The notes under the pieces are model-generated. The model was not told the DNA's origin. It made no database searches and was given only the letters and a program-made list of their open reading frames with translations. Source: Kuafuiihalomonas sp039024635 (GTDB lineage Bacteria > Myxococcota > Kuafuiibacteriia > Kuafuiibacteriales > Kuafuiibacteriaceae). From it: 64,000 nucleotides of DNA. This document shows, in pieces, positions 53,136 through 63,525 of this stretch. Both the position numbers and the translations under genes were made by a program. Position 1 is the stretch's first letter; every line of letters begins with the position of its first letter. The stretch is taken from positions 1-64,000 of the forward strand of contig JBCCQA010000031.1 in assembly GCA_039024635.1 (NCBI GenBank), given 5' to 3'.

Positions 53136-55247
53136 TCAGTCTCCGTCCTGCATGGCCTCGACGGGCTGGACTCGAGCGGCAAGCCAGGCCGGATAGATGG
53201 AGGAGATCGTCGCCACTGCCGCTACCGAGGCGATGGACCAAAGCACGTGACGGACGCCGAAGCTGGGGAAGAGACGGGGCCCACCGAAGAGAAAGAAGAG
53301 GACCTGATGCCAGGCCGGAATACCGGTCTGGGCCAGGACGAGGAGGATGCCAGCCCCCACTGCGGCACCAAAGAGCCCGGCCACCAAAGACATGCTGAGG
53401 GTCTCGGTCATGAACATGAAGAGGATCGTTCCTCGCTGGGCTCCGATGGCGCGAAGAGTTCCAATCTCAGGAATTCGCTCCAACGTTGCCGTCACGGTGC
53501 TGTTGTTGATGATGACGAGAGCAGCGGCGAAGATGATGGCGAGTGCTATATACAGCACCAGCCGGATCACGATGATGAACTGGCCGACCAGCCCCGAGGC
53601 TTCCTGCCAGCTGACGACCTGTAGAGCTAGGCCTGCCTCATCGAGGGCGACTTGAACCCGCCGACGGGCGCCGGACATCTCCACCCCGTCGTCCAGGACC
53701 ACTGCCATGTTGAGCGCCATCCCCTGAGCGAGATCCTCTCGACTGAACGACGCATCGAAGACCCGCCCCGAACGATCCCGAAGGGACTCGAAGTCCACGT
53801 CTTCGAACTCGTCGAATCCGCCGAGGCCTTCGAGTTCGGGTCCGGTTTCGATGACGACCGTTTCGCTGGAGGCAAAGAGCGACTCTTCCGCTGTGGAACG
53901 CTCGACGTCCTGCACCCCCGCCTTGTCCCGAATCCGGTCCAGCTCACGGGCCTTGGCCGGAGTCATGAGGCCGTAGAGCTCGCGGAATGTCATGAGATCC
54001 ATCAAATTGTGGCCTCCGGCGAGGTCGGACTCGTCCAGTCCGCGAAATCGGAAAATGCCGTACATCTTCACGTTGATGGCCTTGAGGAAACCGGAGCGAG
54101 TGTAGGCCCGGATGGTGACGGTGTCGCCGACGTCGATGGCATAGAGGTCGATGAGAGGAGCCACGTGCTCGTAGAACCAGTCGTAGCGCTCCTGGACGTT
54201 CTCGTCGCTCACGGTGAGAAGCGCAGGAAGCAGCGCCTCCAGCCGCGGTTCGACTTCGGGTAGATAAGCCGAAAGCTCTGCCTCCAGGCGGGCCCGCTCC
54301 TCCGCGTCCAGCTGCTGGGCCACCCGCCGCCACTGGGTGGGCATGCGTCGAGCGATGGTGCGCAGCAGTCCGTCGGCCTCGATGCTGATCTCCTGCTCCA
54401 GAGCCATCCGATGAACCCGGTCGAAGTAACGGGCGACCTCATGCTTGATCCGCTGCTCGTAGAACTTTTGGTTCATCATCAGCCCCCGGGTCAGAGAAGG
54501 GACATGCTCGCCCTGCAACAGCTCGAAGCGCTCGAAGTTTTCGATGAAGGCAGGTATGTCGGTGCCCACGTAGCGAAGGAAAATGAGCTCGCCCTCTGTG
54601 GCGAGAGGGGCGACCTTGGTGTCCAGCTGTTCCAGGCCGGCCAGCGGGTCCTGGGCGTACTCGGCCCAGAAGGCCTCGCCGAGCGCCCGCTCGGCTTCCG
54701 CGATGGACGCGTCGAGCTCGGCCGGATCGTCGACGATTTCTCTTCGGCGTCGAAGCTCGTCTACGACACCTTGGACCAGGTCTTTCACCTGCCCGATGAG
54801 TACTTCGGCTTCGGCCTCGTCGTCCGCATAGTAGGCATCTCGTAGCTCGGCCAGGGTGCCCTCCAGCTCCCCGTCCCGGGTGATGGTGGCAAAGTCGATG
54901 CCCATGGGCACGGCCGCCTTCACGCCTTCGACCGTGGATACGGCGGCCACGGCCCGGTCCACGCGCTCGATACGACCGATCTCGTCGATCCCCATGAAGC
55001 CCGAGCCGAACAGCGCCAGGTCGTCTCGCCCTTCCTTCGAATAGACTTGGAGCTCGCCCGCCATGCTCTCGGTGATGGAGGCTTCTGTCGAATCCTCGAT
55101 GCTATCCAAGAGCGCGAGACCCAGGAGGACCAAGGTCGTTCCCAAAGCCAGGATCGAACCGACGAGCAGACTGCGGGTGCCGTGGCTGCTCAGATTGCGC
55201 AGGGCGATCCCGAAGACCAGGCCCTGCCGAGCCCAGAAGTCCCGCAC
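53136..55247 (-). CDS. FtsX/MacB-type ABC permease with large periplasmic domain, 703 residues
   Basis: 703 residues, about 300 more than a LolC/E subunit. N-terminal helix (SLLVGSILALGTTLVLLGLALL), then a ~480-residue periplasmic region. The early part of this region (about 130-345) is acidic and helical (EAEVLIGQVKDLVQGVVDELRRRREI, AEERARLEAEL-type), suggesting coiled coils. Three C-terminal helices follow with the RIPEIGTLRAIGAQRG motif. GTG 55247 shares one base with the ATPase stop; the smaller permease starts three bases after its stop. The extra helical insert may reach a periplasmic partner. No equivalent is known to me. Confidence 0.87.
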   Translation of the reverse strand: MRDFWARQGLVFGIALRNLSSHGTRSLLVGSILALGTTLVLLGLALLDSIEDSTEASITESMAGELQVYSKEGRDDLALFGSGFMGIDEIGRIERVDRAVAAVSTVEGVKAAVPMGIDFATITRDGELEGTLAELRDAYYADDEAEAEVLIGQVKDLVQGVVDELRRRREIVDDPAELDASIAEAERALGEAFWAEYAQDPLAGLEQLDTKVAPLATEGELIFLRYVGTDIPAFIENFERFELLQGEHVPSLTRGLMMNQKFYEQRIKHEVARYFDRVHRMALEQEISIEADGLLRTIARRMPTQWRRVAQQLDAEERARLEAELSAYLPEVEPRLEALLPALLTVSDENVQERYDWFYEHVAPLIDLYAIDVGDTVTIRAYTRSGFLKAINVKMYGIFRFRGLDESDLAGGHNLMDLMTFRELYGLMTPAKARELDRIRDKAGVQDVERSTAEESLFASSETVVIETGPELEGLGGFDEFEDVDFESLRDRSGRVFDASFSREDLAQGMALNMAVVLDDGVEMSGARRRVQVALDEAGLALQVVSWQEASGLVGQFIIVIRLVLYIALAIIFAAALVIINNSTVTATLERIPEIGTLRAIGAQRGTILFMFMTETLSMSLVAGLFGAAVGAGILLVLAQTGIPAWHQVLFFLFGGPRLFPSFGVRHVLWSIASVAAVATISSIYPAWLAARVQPVEAMQDGD

Positions 55248-55987
55248 TAGGAGGCCTCGCGGACCGGTTCAGGCTCGGGCGCAGCGTCGGGGCTTGGGTC
55301 AACCTGTTCGTCGGACTCGATACGACCGTCCACCAAACGGACAACCCGCCGGGCCTGAGCCATGACGCTGGGGTCGTGGGTCGAGAAGATGAAAGTGGTC
55401 TCGGCCGTCCGGTTCAACACCTTCATCAAGTCAATGATGGAGGCGCCAGTCTTGGAGTCCAGGTTGGCGGTGGGTTCGTCGGCCAATACGATGCTGGGCC
55501 GAGTCACGAGAGCTCGAGCAATGGCGACCCGCTGACGCTGCCCCCCTGATAGCTCGTTGGGCCGCTGACGAATCTGAGGCGACAATCCCACCTGCTCGAC
55601 GATGGTCTCGACCCGAGCCCGGCGCTCCTTCGCTCGCAGGCCACCCTGCAGAAGAAGGGGGAGCTCCACGTTTTGAAAGACGTCGAGGACCGGAACCAAG
55701 TTGAAGCTCTGGAAGATGAAGCCTAGCTTGCGCAATCTCAAACGGGTCAGCTCGGCTTCGCTGGCGTCCTTGACGGACTGGCCGTCGATGCGAACGTCGC
55801 CCCGAGTAGGCACGTCGACGCAGCCGATCAGATTGAGCGCCGTGGTTTTCCCTGATCCCGAAGGGCCCGCGATCGACAGGAACTCACCGCGTCCGATCTG
55901 GAGGTCGATCCCTAATAGGGCGCGAACTCGGGTGTTTCCTAACGGGTATTCCTTCTCCACCCTTTCGAGTTCGACGATGGGCGTCAT
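55247..55987 (-). CDS. LolD/MacB-type ABC ATP-binding protein
   Basis: 246 residues, complete. Walker A GPSGSGKTTALN, Q-loop FIFQSFNLVPVL, signature LSGGQRQRVAIARAL, Walker B IVLADEPTANLDSKTG and switch histidine in FIFSTHDPSVMA. This is the standard pattern for LolD/MacB/FtsE ATPases serving FtsX-type permeases. It is the first gene of the minus-strand operon that also encodes two permeases, the LolA-like protein and the barrel protein. The acidic C-terminus (DEQVDPSPDAAPEPEP) is extra. Confidence 0.93.
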   Translation of the reverse strand: MTPIVELERVEKEYPLGNTRVRALLGIDLQIGRGEFLSIAGPSGSGKTTALNLIGCVDVPTRGDVRIDGQSVKDASEAELTRLRLRKLGFIFQSFNLVPVLDVFQNVELPLLLQGGLRAKERRARVETIVEQVGLSPQIRQRPNELSGGQRQRVAIARALVTRPSIVLADEPTANLDSKTGASIIDLMKVLNRTAETTFIFSTHDPSVMAQARRVVRLVDGRIESDEQVDPSPDAAPEPEPVREAS

Positions 55988-56210
55988 GGCGTGATTGTCG
56001 GGGGCCCAGACGCAGGGTCAAGCAGGGCCCCACCTTCGCTTTCCCGATCGTTTCCTGACGCCCGAGGCTTCACGTTTCGCCGATCGCCGGGCTGGCCTAG
56101 CTGGTCCACTTCGTGCTTTCTCCAGCCGCTACTGCGATCAAGTGATCGCGGGAACGCACGCTGCCCTCAACGCCCGAGGTCAGCGGACTGTTCCGACCGG
56201 AGCTTCGAGC
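55988..56210. promoter_or_regulatory. Divergent promoter region with 16-base palindrome
   Basis: The interval between the ABC operon start and the acidic barrel gene. It contains GCGATCA-AG-TGATCGC at 56134-56149, two perfect seven-base arms with a two-base spacer, 62 bases before the plus-strand start. It has the form of a dimeric regulator site. An open frame crosses part of the interval but lacks coding composition. Confidence 0.4.
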
Positions 56211-57623
56211 ATGAGCATCATTTTCCGATTCCTCTTGGTCCTCGCCTGCGCCCTCTGGGTGGCTCCGGCCTGGGCTCAGGACGACGACTCCACCCCCGCC
56301 GAGACCGAATCCGAGGCCGCCGCTCAAGACGAGGCCGAGGAGGAAGGCGAAGCTTCGGAAGAGGAAGAGCGCACCGAAGAGGCCGCGACCGAGGAAGAAG
56401 ACGTCCCGGCGCCGACTCCGGGCAAGGCGCCTCTCACGGAAGAGGTGCCCGACGACGAAATCATCGACGACGAAGAAGACGGGGACGAAGAGGTCGCGGC
56501 CGAGGACGAAGCGGTGACCCCGGGCTCAGAACCGGCAGATGGCGAGGCGCCAGCTGAAGGAAACCTCGACGAGCGCAGTCAGGAGGAAACGGCCACCCAG
56601 TCTGCCGCAGCGTTGGGCGCAGGCTCCGCCATGGTGTCCCAGGACGAGGCCGCCAAGCCTTGGACGCTTTCCGCCTCCGCCTCCGTCAACCTCGGCTCGA
56701 GCGTCCTATCGACCCGAGTGGAAGACAGTCTCGTCACCTTCACGGGCTCGGCCTTCGGGCTCTACAAGATCGCCAATCTCTTCGAGGGCCGGGTCGACGC
56801 CTACGGCGCCTTCAGCTTCAACCAGACCCTGGACCCCTCCAACACCGGCGGTCCCCAAGGAGGCGTCAACGAGCGACCCTTCATCTTCAACGACGTCATC
56901 GTCGGCGCCTTGGGGCGCTCCCTCTTCGTCGAGGACAACACCGGGCTGATCTTTGGCTACAACACCCTGTTCCGACTTCCGACCTCGCCCCTAGCCGGCA
57001 TCCAGGACCGGGTGCTGCGATGGGACAACTCGGTCAACATGACCAAGGCCTTCTCCAACGCCGGTCCTGGCACCGTCGTCCTCAGCCTGAGCGAGACCTT
57101 CCGCTACGACTTCAGCCCCGAGAACCCGAGCTTCGATGAAGACGAGTTCGCTTCGCTGGTCGAGAACGCATGCCGCTCGGAGAACCTGCGGGCCGACGGC
57201 ACCTGCGCAAGCAGCATCTCCAACCTGGACTACGGCTTCATCACCACCTTGAGCGCCCGCTATCTGCTCAACTTCGGCCTCAACGTGAACGTCCGGGCCT
57301 CGCTCTTCTACAGCGCCTTCCATCGGCTGGACCGGAGCACCTGCACCAATCCCGACCTGGAGGCCGGCATTCCCTGTGACGAGGTCATCAACTCGAACAG
57401 CCCGAACGCCAACGACCTTCGACCCGCCAACGCCATTTGGTTCACGAGCGTCAGCCTCGGCTACGTCATCACGCCCAACCTGGCCACTAGCTTGGGCTTC
57501 AGTACCATCGCCCCGCTGATCCAGCAGAGCGGCAACAACTCGCGCGCCCCTGGCAACCCCTTCTTCAACTTCGCCGAGACCAACGCGACGAACTTCTTCC
57601 TGTCGCTGACCGGCACCTACTAG
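56211..57623 (+). CDS. Outer-membrane beta-barrel protein with acidic N-terminal region
   Basis: 470 residues. The signal peptide MSIIFRFLLVLACALWVAPAWA is cleaved before QDDDS. Residues ~24-125 are extremely acidic and low-complexity (runs of Glu, Asp and Ala with Pro). The last ~335 residues look like an 8-12 strand barrel (LSASASVNLGSSVLS, VVLSLSETFRYDF, ARYLLNFGLNVNVRASLFYSAF) ending FLSLTGTY with terminal Tyr. Two cysteine pairs occur in loops (NACRSENLRADGTCAS). No family is recognised. ATG 56211 is selected because it gives a canonical signal peptide. It ends seven bases from the convergent pseudokinase gene. Confidence 0.8.
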   Translation: MSIIFRFLLVLACALWVAPAWAQDDDSTPAETESEAAAQDEAEEEGEASEEEERTEEAATEEEDVPAPTPGKAPLTEEVPDDEIIDDEEDGDEEVAAEDEAVTPGSEPADGEAPAEGNLDERSQEETATQSAAALGAGSAMVSQDEAAKPWTLSASASVNLGSSVLSTRVEDSLVTFTGSAFGLYKIANLFEGRVDAYGAFSFNQTLDPSNTGGPQGGVNERPFIFNDVIVGALGRSLFVEDNTGLIFGYNTLFRLPTSPLAGIQDRVLRWDNSVNMTKAFSNAGPGTVVLSLSETFRYDFSPENPSFDEDEFASLVENACRSENLRADGTCASSISNLDYGFITTLSARYLLNFGLNVNVRASLFYSAFHRLDRSTCTNPDLEAGIPCDEVINSNSPNANDLRPANAIWFTSVSLGYVITPNLATSLGFSTIAPLIQQSGNNSRAPGNPFFNFAETNATNFFLSLTGTY

Positions 57624-57630
57624 TTCGGGG

Positions 57631-58839
57631 TCACCAGCCGAGGGACTGGCCGGCGAACCAGCCGGCGGCCGCCAAGCCGGCGAGGGTTGCGGCAAACAAG
57701 CCCATCTTCAACGCTCCGGTCGAACGTGGCTCAGGTACATGTGAAGACATGACCGGATCCTGTTCGGGCTGAGGCGCGGGGAGCCGAGGCTGAGAACGGG
57801 TGATCTTCCGGCCTTCGGAAAAGACCAAGGGTTGAGCGCCGATGCGATGACGCTGGAGTTGGTCCTGAACCGGCGAGGGCGTACGGACCGCGTTGGCGCT
57901 TTCCAAGGCCTCGGCCACTGCTTCGTCTTGGATGGAGCGCCCGCCCTGGGCCAGAGCCCGGTCGAGCGCCTTCGCAAAAGCGGCGGCGTTCGGAAAGCGG
58001 TCCCTGGGGTCGACGGACAGGGCACGCTCCAGGGCTATCTCCAAAGCCGTGGACTTGAAGGGAAGCAGTCGAGCCACGGGCGGGCGATCCCGGTCCACGA
58101 TGGCCTGGGCCAGCGCTCGGGGTGAGGCCGCCTCGAACAAGCGGCGCCCGCTGATCAGCTCGACGAGGATAACGGCCACGCCATACTGATCCGAGGCCGC
58201 CTGACCCGCCCCGTTGACCTGCTCCGGAGCCAGGTAGGGCAGCCGGACCTGAAGGTCGCTCAGGCGGTCAAGGCCCCGACCCGCAAAGTGGGCGAGGCGA
58301 ACGCTGCCACTTCGCCGCAGGTAGACGTTGTCGGGACACACCGATTGATGGGCCAGGGGCTGGCGATCGAGGTCCGTCTGACGGTGAGCGTATTGAAGGC
58401 CCTCTAGAAGTCGGACGCCGATCGTACACACGGCGTCGAAGGGGAGCCCCACACCTCGACCCCGAGCCTGCTGCAGGACCTGGCTGAGTCGGGGCCCATC
58501 GGTACCCTCGAAGGCGATGGCGGGAAAGCCGTCGATCTCGGGTCGAGCAAAGGCGCGAAGGATGGCCGGATGATGAAGGCGCAATGCAACTTGTGCCTCG
58601 GCATCGAAGCTCCTCTCGAAGTCGGGGTCGTCGAGACCCGGTCGTCGAAGCACTTTCAACAGCACGTACCGCCGAGGCTGGGGGGTGAGATCGTCGGCGA
58701 GATAGACGGCAAGCTGTTCAGTGGCCCGCTCGACCTTGCGGATCCGAAAGTCGCCGAATATGCGGCCTACGTACCCGTTGGCGCCGGCGACGACGTCGCG
58801 GGTCGGTGAGAACTGCGTGGGCTTGGGCGCTCTTCTCAT
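57631..58839 (-). CDS. Membrane-anchored serine/threonine pseudokinase
   Basis: 402 residues. The kinase fold spans ~28-295, with the VLLK lysine (Lys62), an alpha-C glutamate (FDAEAQVALRL) and the LAPEQ motif. Key residues are missing: no glycine-rich loop, the HRD catalytic Asp is Ser166 (AHQSVCPDN), and DFG reads HFAG (184-187). Phosphotransfer is unlikely. A linker rich in Pro/Arg (295-375) leads to a C-terminal membrane helix (MGLFAATLAGLAAAGWFAG). It would act as a scaffold or nucleotide-binding sensor. It lies 84 bases downstream of hscA on the same strand and is convergent with the barrel gene. Confidence 0.85.
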   Translation of the reverse strand: MRRAPKPTQFSPTRDVVAGANGYVGRIFGDFRIRKVERATEQLAVYLADDLTPQPRRYVLLKVLRRPGLDDPDFERSFDAEAQVALRLHHPAILRAFARPEIDGFPAIAFEGTDGPRLSQVLQQARGRGVGLPFDAVCTIGVRLLEGLQYAHRQTDLDRQPLAHQSVCPDNVYLRRSGSVRLAHFAGRGLDRLSDLQVRLPYLAPEQVNGAGQAASDQYGVAVILVELISGRRLFEAASPRALAQAIVDRDRPPVARLLPFKSTALEIALERALSVDPRDRFPNAAAFAKALDRALAQGGRSIQDEAVAEALESANAVRTPSPVQDQLQRHRIGAQPLVFSEGRKITRSQPRLPAPQPEQDPVMSSHVPEPRSTGALKMGLFAATLAGLAAAGWFAGQSLGW

Positions 58840-58923
58840 CGAACTCGGAGCCCTTCAGGGCAGGACCAGGCTACGATCTCGACCAGGGCGGATGCACGGC
58901 CCCGGTGTAGGTTCAGGTGGGGC

Positions 58924-60780
<1,857 letters not shown>

Positions 60781-60781
60781 C

Positions 60782-61366
60782 TCAGCTCTCTCTTTCGATG
60801 CGCTCGTCCACGATCTCGAGGAGGCGCTCGAAGTAGCGGACCTTTTCCAGAGCAGAAGCGACCTCGTCCAGCGAATGTCGTCCGTCGTCGAAGTGTTCGG
60901 CCGCTACGTCCAGCAGGCCTGTGACCTCGTTCCGAAGCGCCTGCTCCTTCGCCTCCAGTCCATCGAGGTCCATCCCGTCCAGAGACTCCCTGAGCTCCAT
61001 CAGCTCCATGAGCAAGGCCGGGTCTTGGGTTCGAGCTCCGTTCGGGTCCATGGGCCGACCAGCGAGCTCCAGGAGATGGGTGGCCCGCTTGCGGGGATGT
61101 TTGAGCAGGGCATAGGCCTCGTTCACGAGGTTGGTGTGCTTGAGGGAGAGGAGCTTCTGGTCCTCGCTTGCCTTCGAGTGTCGGTCCGGATGTACGAGGC
61201 GGGAGCGCTCACGAAAAGCGTGCTCCAGAGCCTTGCGCTCGAGCCGCATTCGTCGTGGGAGCCCAAGCACTGAGAAGGGCTCACGGGTCTGAACGGGCTG
61301 GAGGCTGCCACAGGCTCCACAGGCAGGGCCATCGACCTCCACCCCGCAAGCGGAGCACGTAGTCAT
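60782..61366 (-). CDS. hscB: HscB-type J-protein with N-terminal zinc ribbon
   Basis: 194 residues. A CxxC-x8-CxxC module (Cys4, 7, 16, 19) leads into CGSLQP, as in eukaryotic HSC20, where a similar cysteine module precedes LQP. Then comes a J-domain with the HPD motif (RLVHPDRHSK) and the HscB C-terminal three-helix domain (MELMELRESLDGMDLDGLE). It delivers IscU to HscA and stimulates its ATPase. It lies one base from iscA and hscA. E. coli HscB lacks the ribbon. Confidence 0.9.
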   Translation of the reverse strand: MTTCSACGVEVDGPACGACGSLQPVQTREPFSVLGLPRRMRLERKALEHAFRERSRLVHPDRHSKASEDQKLLSLKHTNLVNEAYALLKHPRKRATHLLELAGRPMDPNGARTQDPALLMELMELRESLDGMDLDGLEAKEQALRNEVTGLLDVAAEHFDDGRHSLDEVASALEKVRYFERLLEIVDERIERES

Positions 61367-61367
61367 C

Positions 61368-61742
61368 TCATCGAGGGGTAAAGGACTCGCCGCAGCCGCA
61401 GCCCTTGGCGGCCTGGGGATTGATGAATTTGAAGCCCGACTCCATCAAGCCGGTCACGTAGTCCAAGGTGGAGCCTTGGAGAAAGACGAGGCTCTTGGGA
61501 TCGACGTAGACGTTCACGCCGTCCCGAATGATGGTCTTGTCGCCCTTCTTGGGCGTGCTCTCGACGTCCAGGAAGTACTGCAATCCGCTGCAGCCGCCCC
61601 CCCGCACACCGACCCGCAGGCCTGCTCCCTCGGGCGCACCGTTGTCCTGCAGGTACTTGGCGATCGCGGCCGCGGCAGAGGATGTAACCTCCAGCGTCCC
61701 CGTCGCCGCGGGCCGCTTTTGAAGAACGTCCAGACCGGCCAT
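61368..61742 (-). CDS. iscA: A-type iron-sulfur carrier
   Basis: 124 residues. The three cluster-binding cysteines are visible: RGGGCSGLQY in the middle and GCGCGESF at the C-terminus. The fold-defining DGVNVYVDPKSLVFLQGSTLDYV and FINPQAAKGCGC follow the family. The N-terminus is extended by about 15 residues compared with E. coli IscA. It carries clusters or iron to target apo-proteins. It lies three bases from iscU. Confidence 0.92.
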   Translation of the reverse strand: MAGLDVLQKRPAATGTLEVTSSAAAAIAKYLQDNGAPEGAGLRVGVRGGGCSGLQYFLDVESTPKKGDKTIIRDGVNVYVDPKSLVFLQGSTLDYVTGLMESGFKFINPQAAKGCGCGESFTPR

Positions 61743-61745
61743 GAA

Positions 61746-62135
61746 CTAGCCCTTGTTTTCTTTCTTCTTCCGCCAGTCGGCCACTGCGGCCTTGATCGCA
61801 TCCTCGGCCAGAACCGAGCAGTGAACCTTGACCGGTGGAAGGGCGAGCTCCTTCACTATCTCGGTATTCTGGAGCTTCTCTGCGTAGTCGAGAGACTTGC
61901 CCTTCACCCACTCGGTCACCAGCGAAGACGAAGCGATGGCTGAACCGCAACCAAAGGTCTTGAATTTGGCATCCTCGATGATGCCCTTGTCGTTTACCTT
62001 GATCTGAAGCCGCATCACGTCACCGCACGCGGGCGCACCCACCAGTCCGGTGCCGACGCTCTCGTCCTGCTCATCCATGGAGCCGACGTTCCTGGGGTTC
62101 TCGTAGTGGTCGATGACCTTCTCGTTGTAAGCCAT
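61746..62135 (-). CDS. iscU: Iron-sulfur cluster scaffold
   Basis: 129 residues. The conserved cysteines are in GAPACGDV, FGCGSAIASSS and VHCSVLAEDA, with the catalytic Asp near the first. LPPVK, the HscA recognition site, precedes the last cysteine (ALPPVKVHCS). It receives sulfur from IscS and iron. The gene lies 19 bases after iscS. A Lys-rich tail (WRKKKENKG) ends the protein. Confidence 0.95.
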   Translation of the reverse strand: MAYNEKVIDHYENPRNVGSMDEQDESVGTGLVGAPACGDVMRLQIKVNDKGIIEDAKFKTFGCGSAIASSSLVTEWVKGKSLDYAEKLQNTEIVKELALPPVKVHCSVLAEDAIKAAVADWRKKKENKG

Positions 62136-62154
62136 GTTTCGTTCTTTCTCCGGC

Positions 62155-63525
62155 TCAGTGAGCCGCCCATTCGATGGAGTTCAAGTCGATGCCCTTGAGG
62201 TGCATCTCGTAGAGGGGAGACATCTCCCGTAGCTTCTTCACGCGACTGATGACCAGATCGGCCACGTAGTCGACCTCTTCGTCGGTGGTGAAGCGCCCCA
62301 TGCCGAATCGGATGGAGCTGTGGGCAAGCTCGTCGCCCACGCCTAGAGCCCGGAGCACGTAGCTAGGCTCGAGAGAGGAGCTGGTGCAGGCCGAGCCCGA
62401 GGACACAGCGACGTCCTTGATGGCCATCATCATCGCCTCGCCCTCGACGAAGGCGAAGGAGATGTTGATGTTGCCGGGCAGCCGGTGCTGAGGGTGGCCG
62501 TTGACGTGAACGTCGGTCAGCTCACCGCTGACCTTCTCCCAGAAGCGGTTCCGAAGACCGATCAGGCGCTTGGCTTCTTCATCCATCTCGTGGTTGCAGA
62601 GCTCCGCCGCCTTGCCCAGACCGACGATGCCGGCCACGTTCAGGGTCCCGCTCCGCATGCCGCGTTCGTGACCACCACCGTCGATGACCGCCTCCAAGCG
62701 GACTCGAGGCTTGCGCCGACGGACGTACAGCGCGCCCACGCCCTTGGGTCCGTACATCTTATGGCCCGAGATGCAGAGGAGGTCGATGTTCATCGCATTG
62801 ACGTCGATCGGCACCTTGCCCACGGCCTGAACGGCGTCGGTGTGAAAGAGAACGCCCTTCGACCGGCAGAGCGCACCGATCTTCTCGACGGGCTGAATGA
62901 CCCCGATCTCGTTGTTCGCAAACATCACCGAAACCAAGATGGTGTCGTCGGTGATGGCCTGCTCTAGCTCTTCGAGGCTGATGAGACCGTTCTCGTCCAC
63001 GTCGAGGTATGTGACACGGTAGCCCTCTCGTTCCAGGCGCTTGGCGCTGTCCAAGACGGCCTTGTGCTCGGTGCGGACGGTGATGATGTGGTCGCCCCGT
63101 CCCGAGAAGTGGGCGTCTGCGCCCTCCTTCGCCACCGCCTCGAAGTCGATGGATCCAAACTTCGGCGGAAGCACGTCCTCGGCATTGACGATGCTGCCGT
63201 CGACCTTCGCCTTGGCGATGGCTTCGACCATGAGCTTCTCGGCCTTGGTGATGCCGTACATGTGAGCCACGCCCTTGAGAGCGAGGTTGTCGCCTTCGGT
63301 GGCGCCGCTGGTGAAGATGATCTCGGACGGCGTCGCTCCGATGAGCTCAGCGATCTGCTCCCGAGCTTTCTCGACCGCCTCTTCGGCCGCCCAGCCGAAA
63401 GCGTGGGAGCGGCTGGCGGCGTTGCCGAACTGATCGGTCTCGAAGGGCGCCATGGCTTCCCGAACGCGCGGGTCCATGGGCGTCGTCGAATTATTGTCCA
63501 TGTAGATGGGTAGCTGGATGGTCAT
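62155..63525 (-). CDS. iscS: Cysteine desulfurase with internal insertion
   Basis: 456 residues versus 404 in E. coli. The PLP lysine is in CISGHKMYGPKG and the catalytic cysteine loop is SSGSACTSS. The C-terminus (SPLYEMHLKGIDLNSIEWAAH) matches the IscU-binding tail of IscS. The extra ~50 residues lie at about 89-142, between NLALKGVA and DHIITVRTEHKAVLD, just before the conserved His (154 here, 104 in E. coli). That accounts for the full length difference. The ATG overlaps the regulator stop (ATGA). It mobilises sulfur from cysteine as a persulfide. Confidence 0.95.
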   Translation of the reverse strand: MTIQLPIYMDNNSTTPMDPRVREAMAPFETDQFGNAASRSHAFGWAAEEAVEKAREQIAELIGATPSEIIFTSGATEGDNLALKGVAHMYGITKAEKLMVEAIAKAKVDGSIVNAEDVLPPKFGSIDFEAVAKEGADAHFSGRGDHIITVRTEHKAVLDSAKRLEREGYRVTYLDVDENGLISLEELEQAITDDTILVSVMFANNEIGVIQPVEKIGALCRSKGVLFHTDAVQAVGKVPIDVNAMNIDLLCISGHKMYGPKGVGALYVRRRKPRVRLEAVIDGGGHERGMRSGTLNVAGIVGLGKAAELCNHEMDEEAKRLIGLRNRFWEKVSGELTDVHVNGHPQHRLPGNINISFAFVEGEAMMMAIKDVAVSSGSACTSSSLEPSYVLRALGVGDELAHSSIRFGMGRFTTDEEVDYVADLVISRVKKLREMSPLYEMHLKGIDLNSIEWAAH

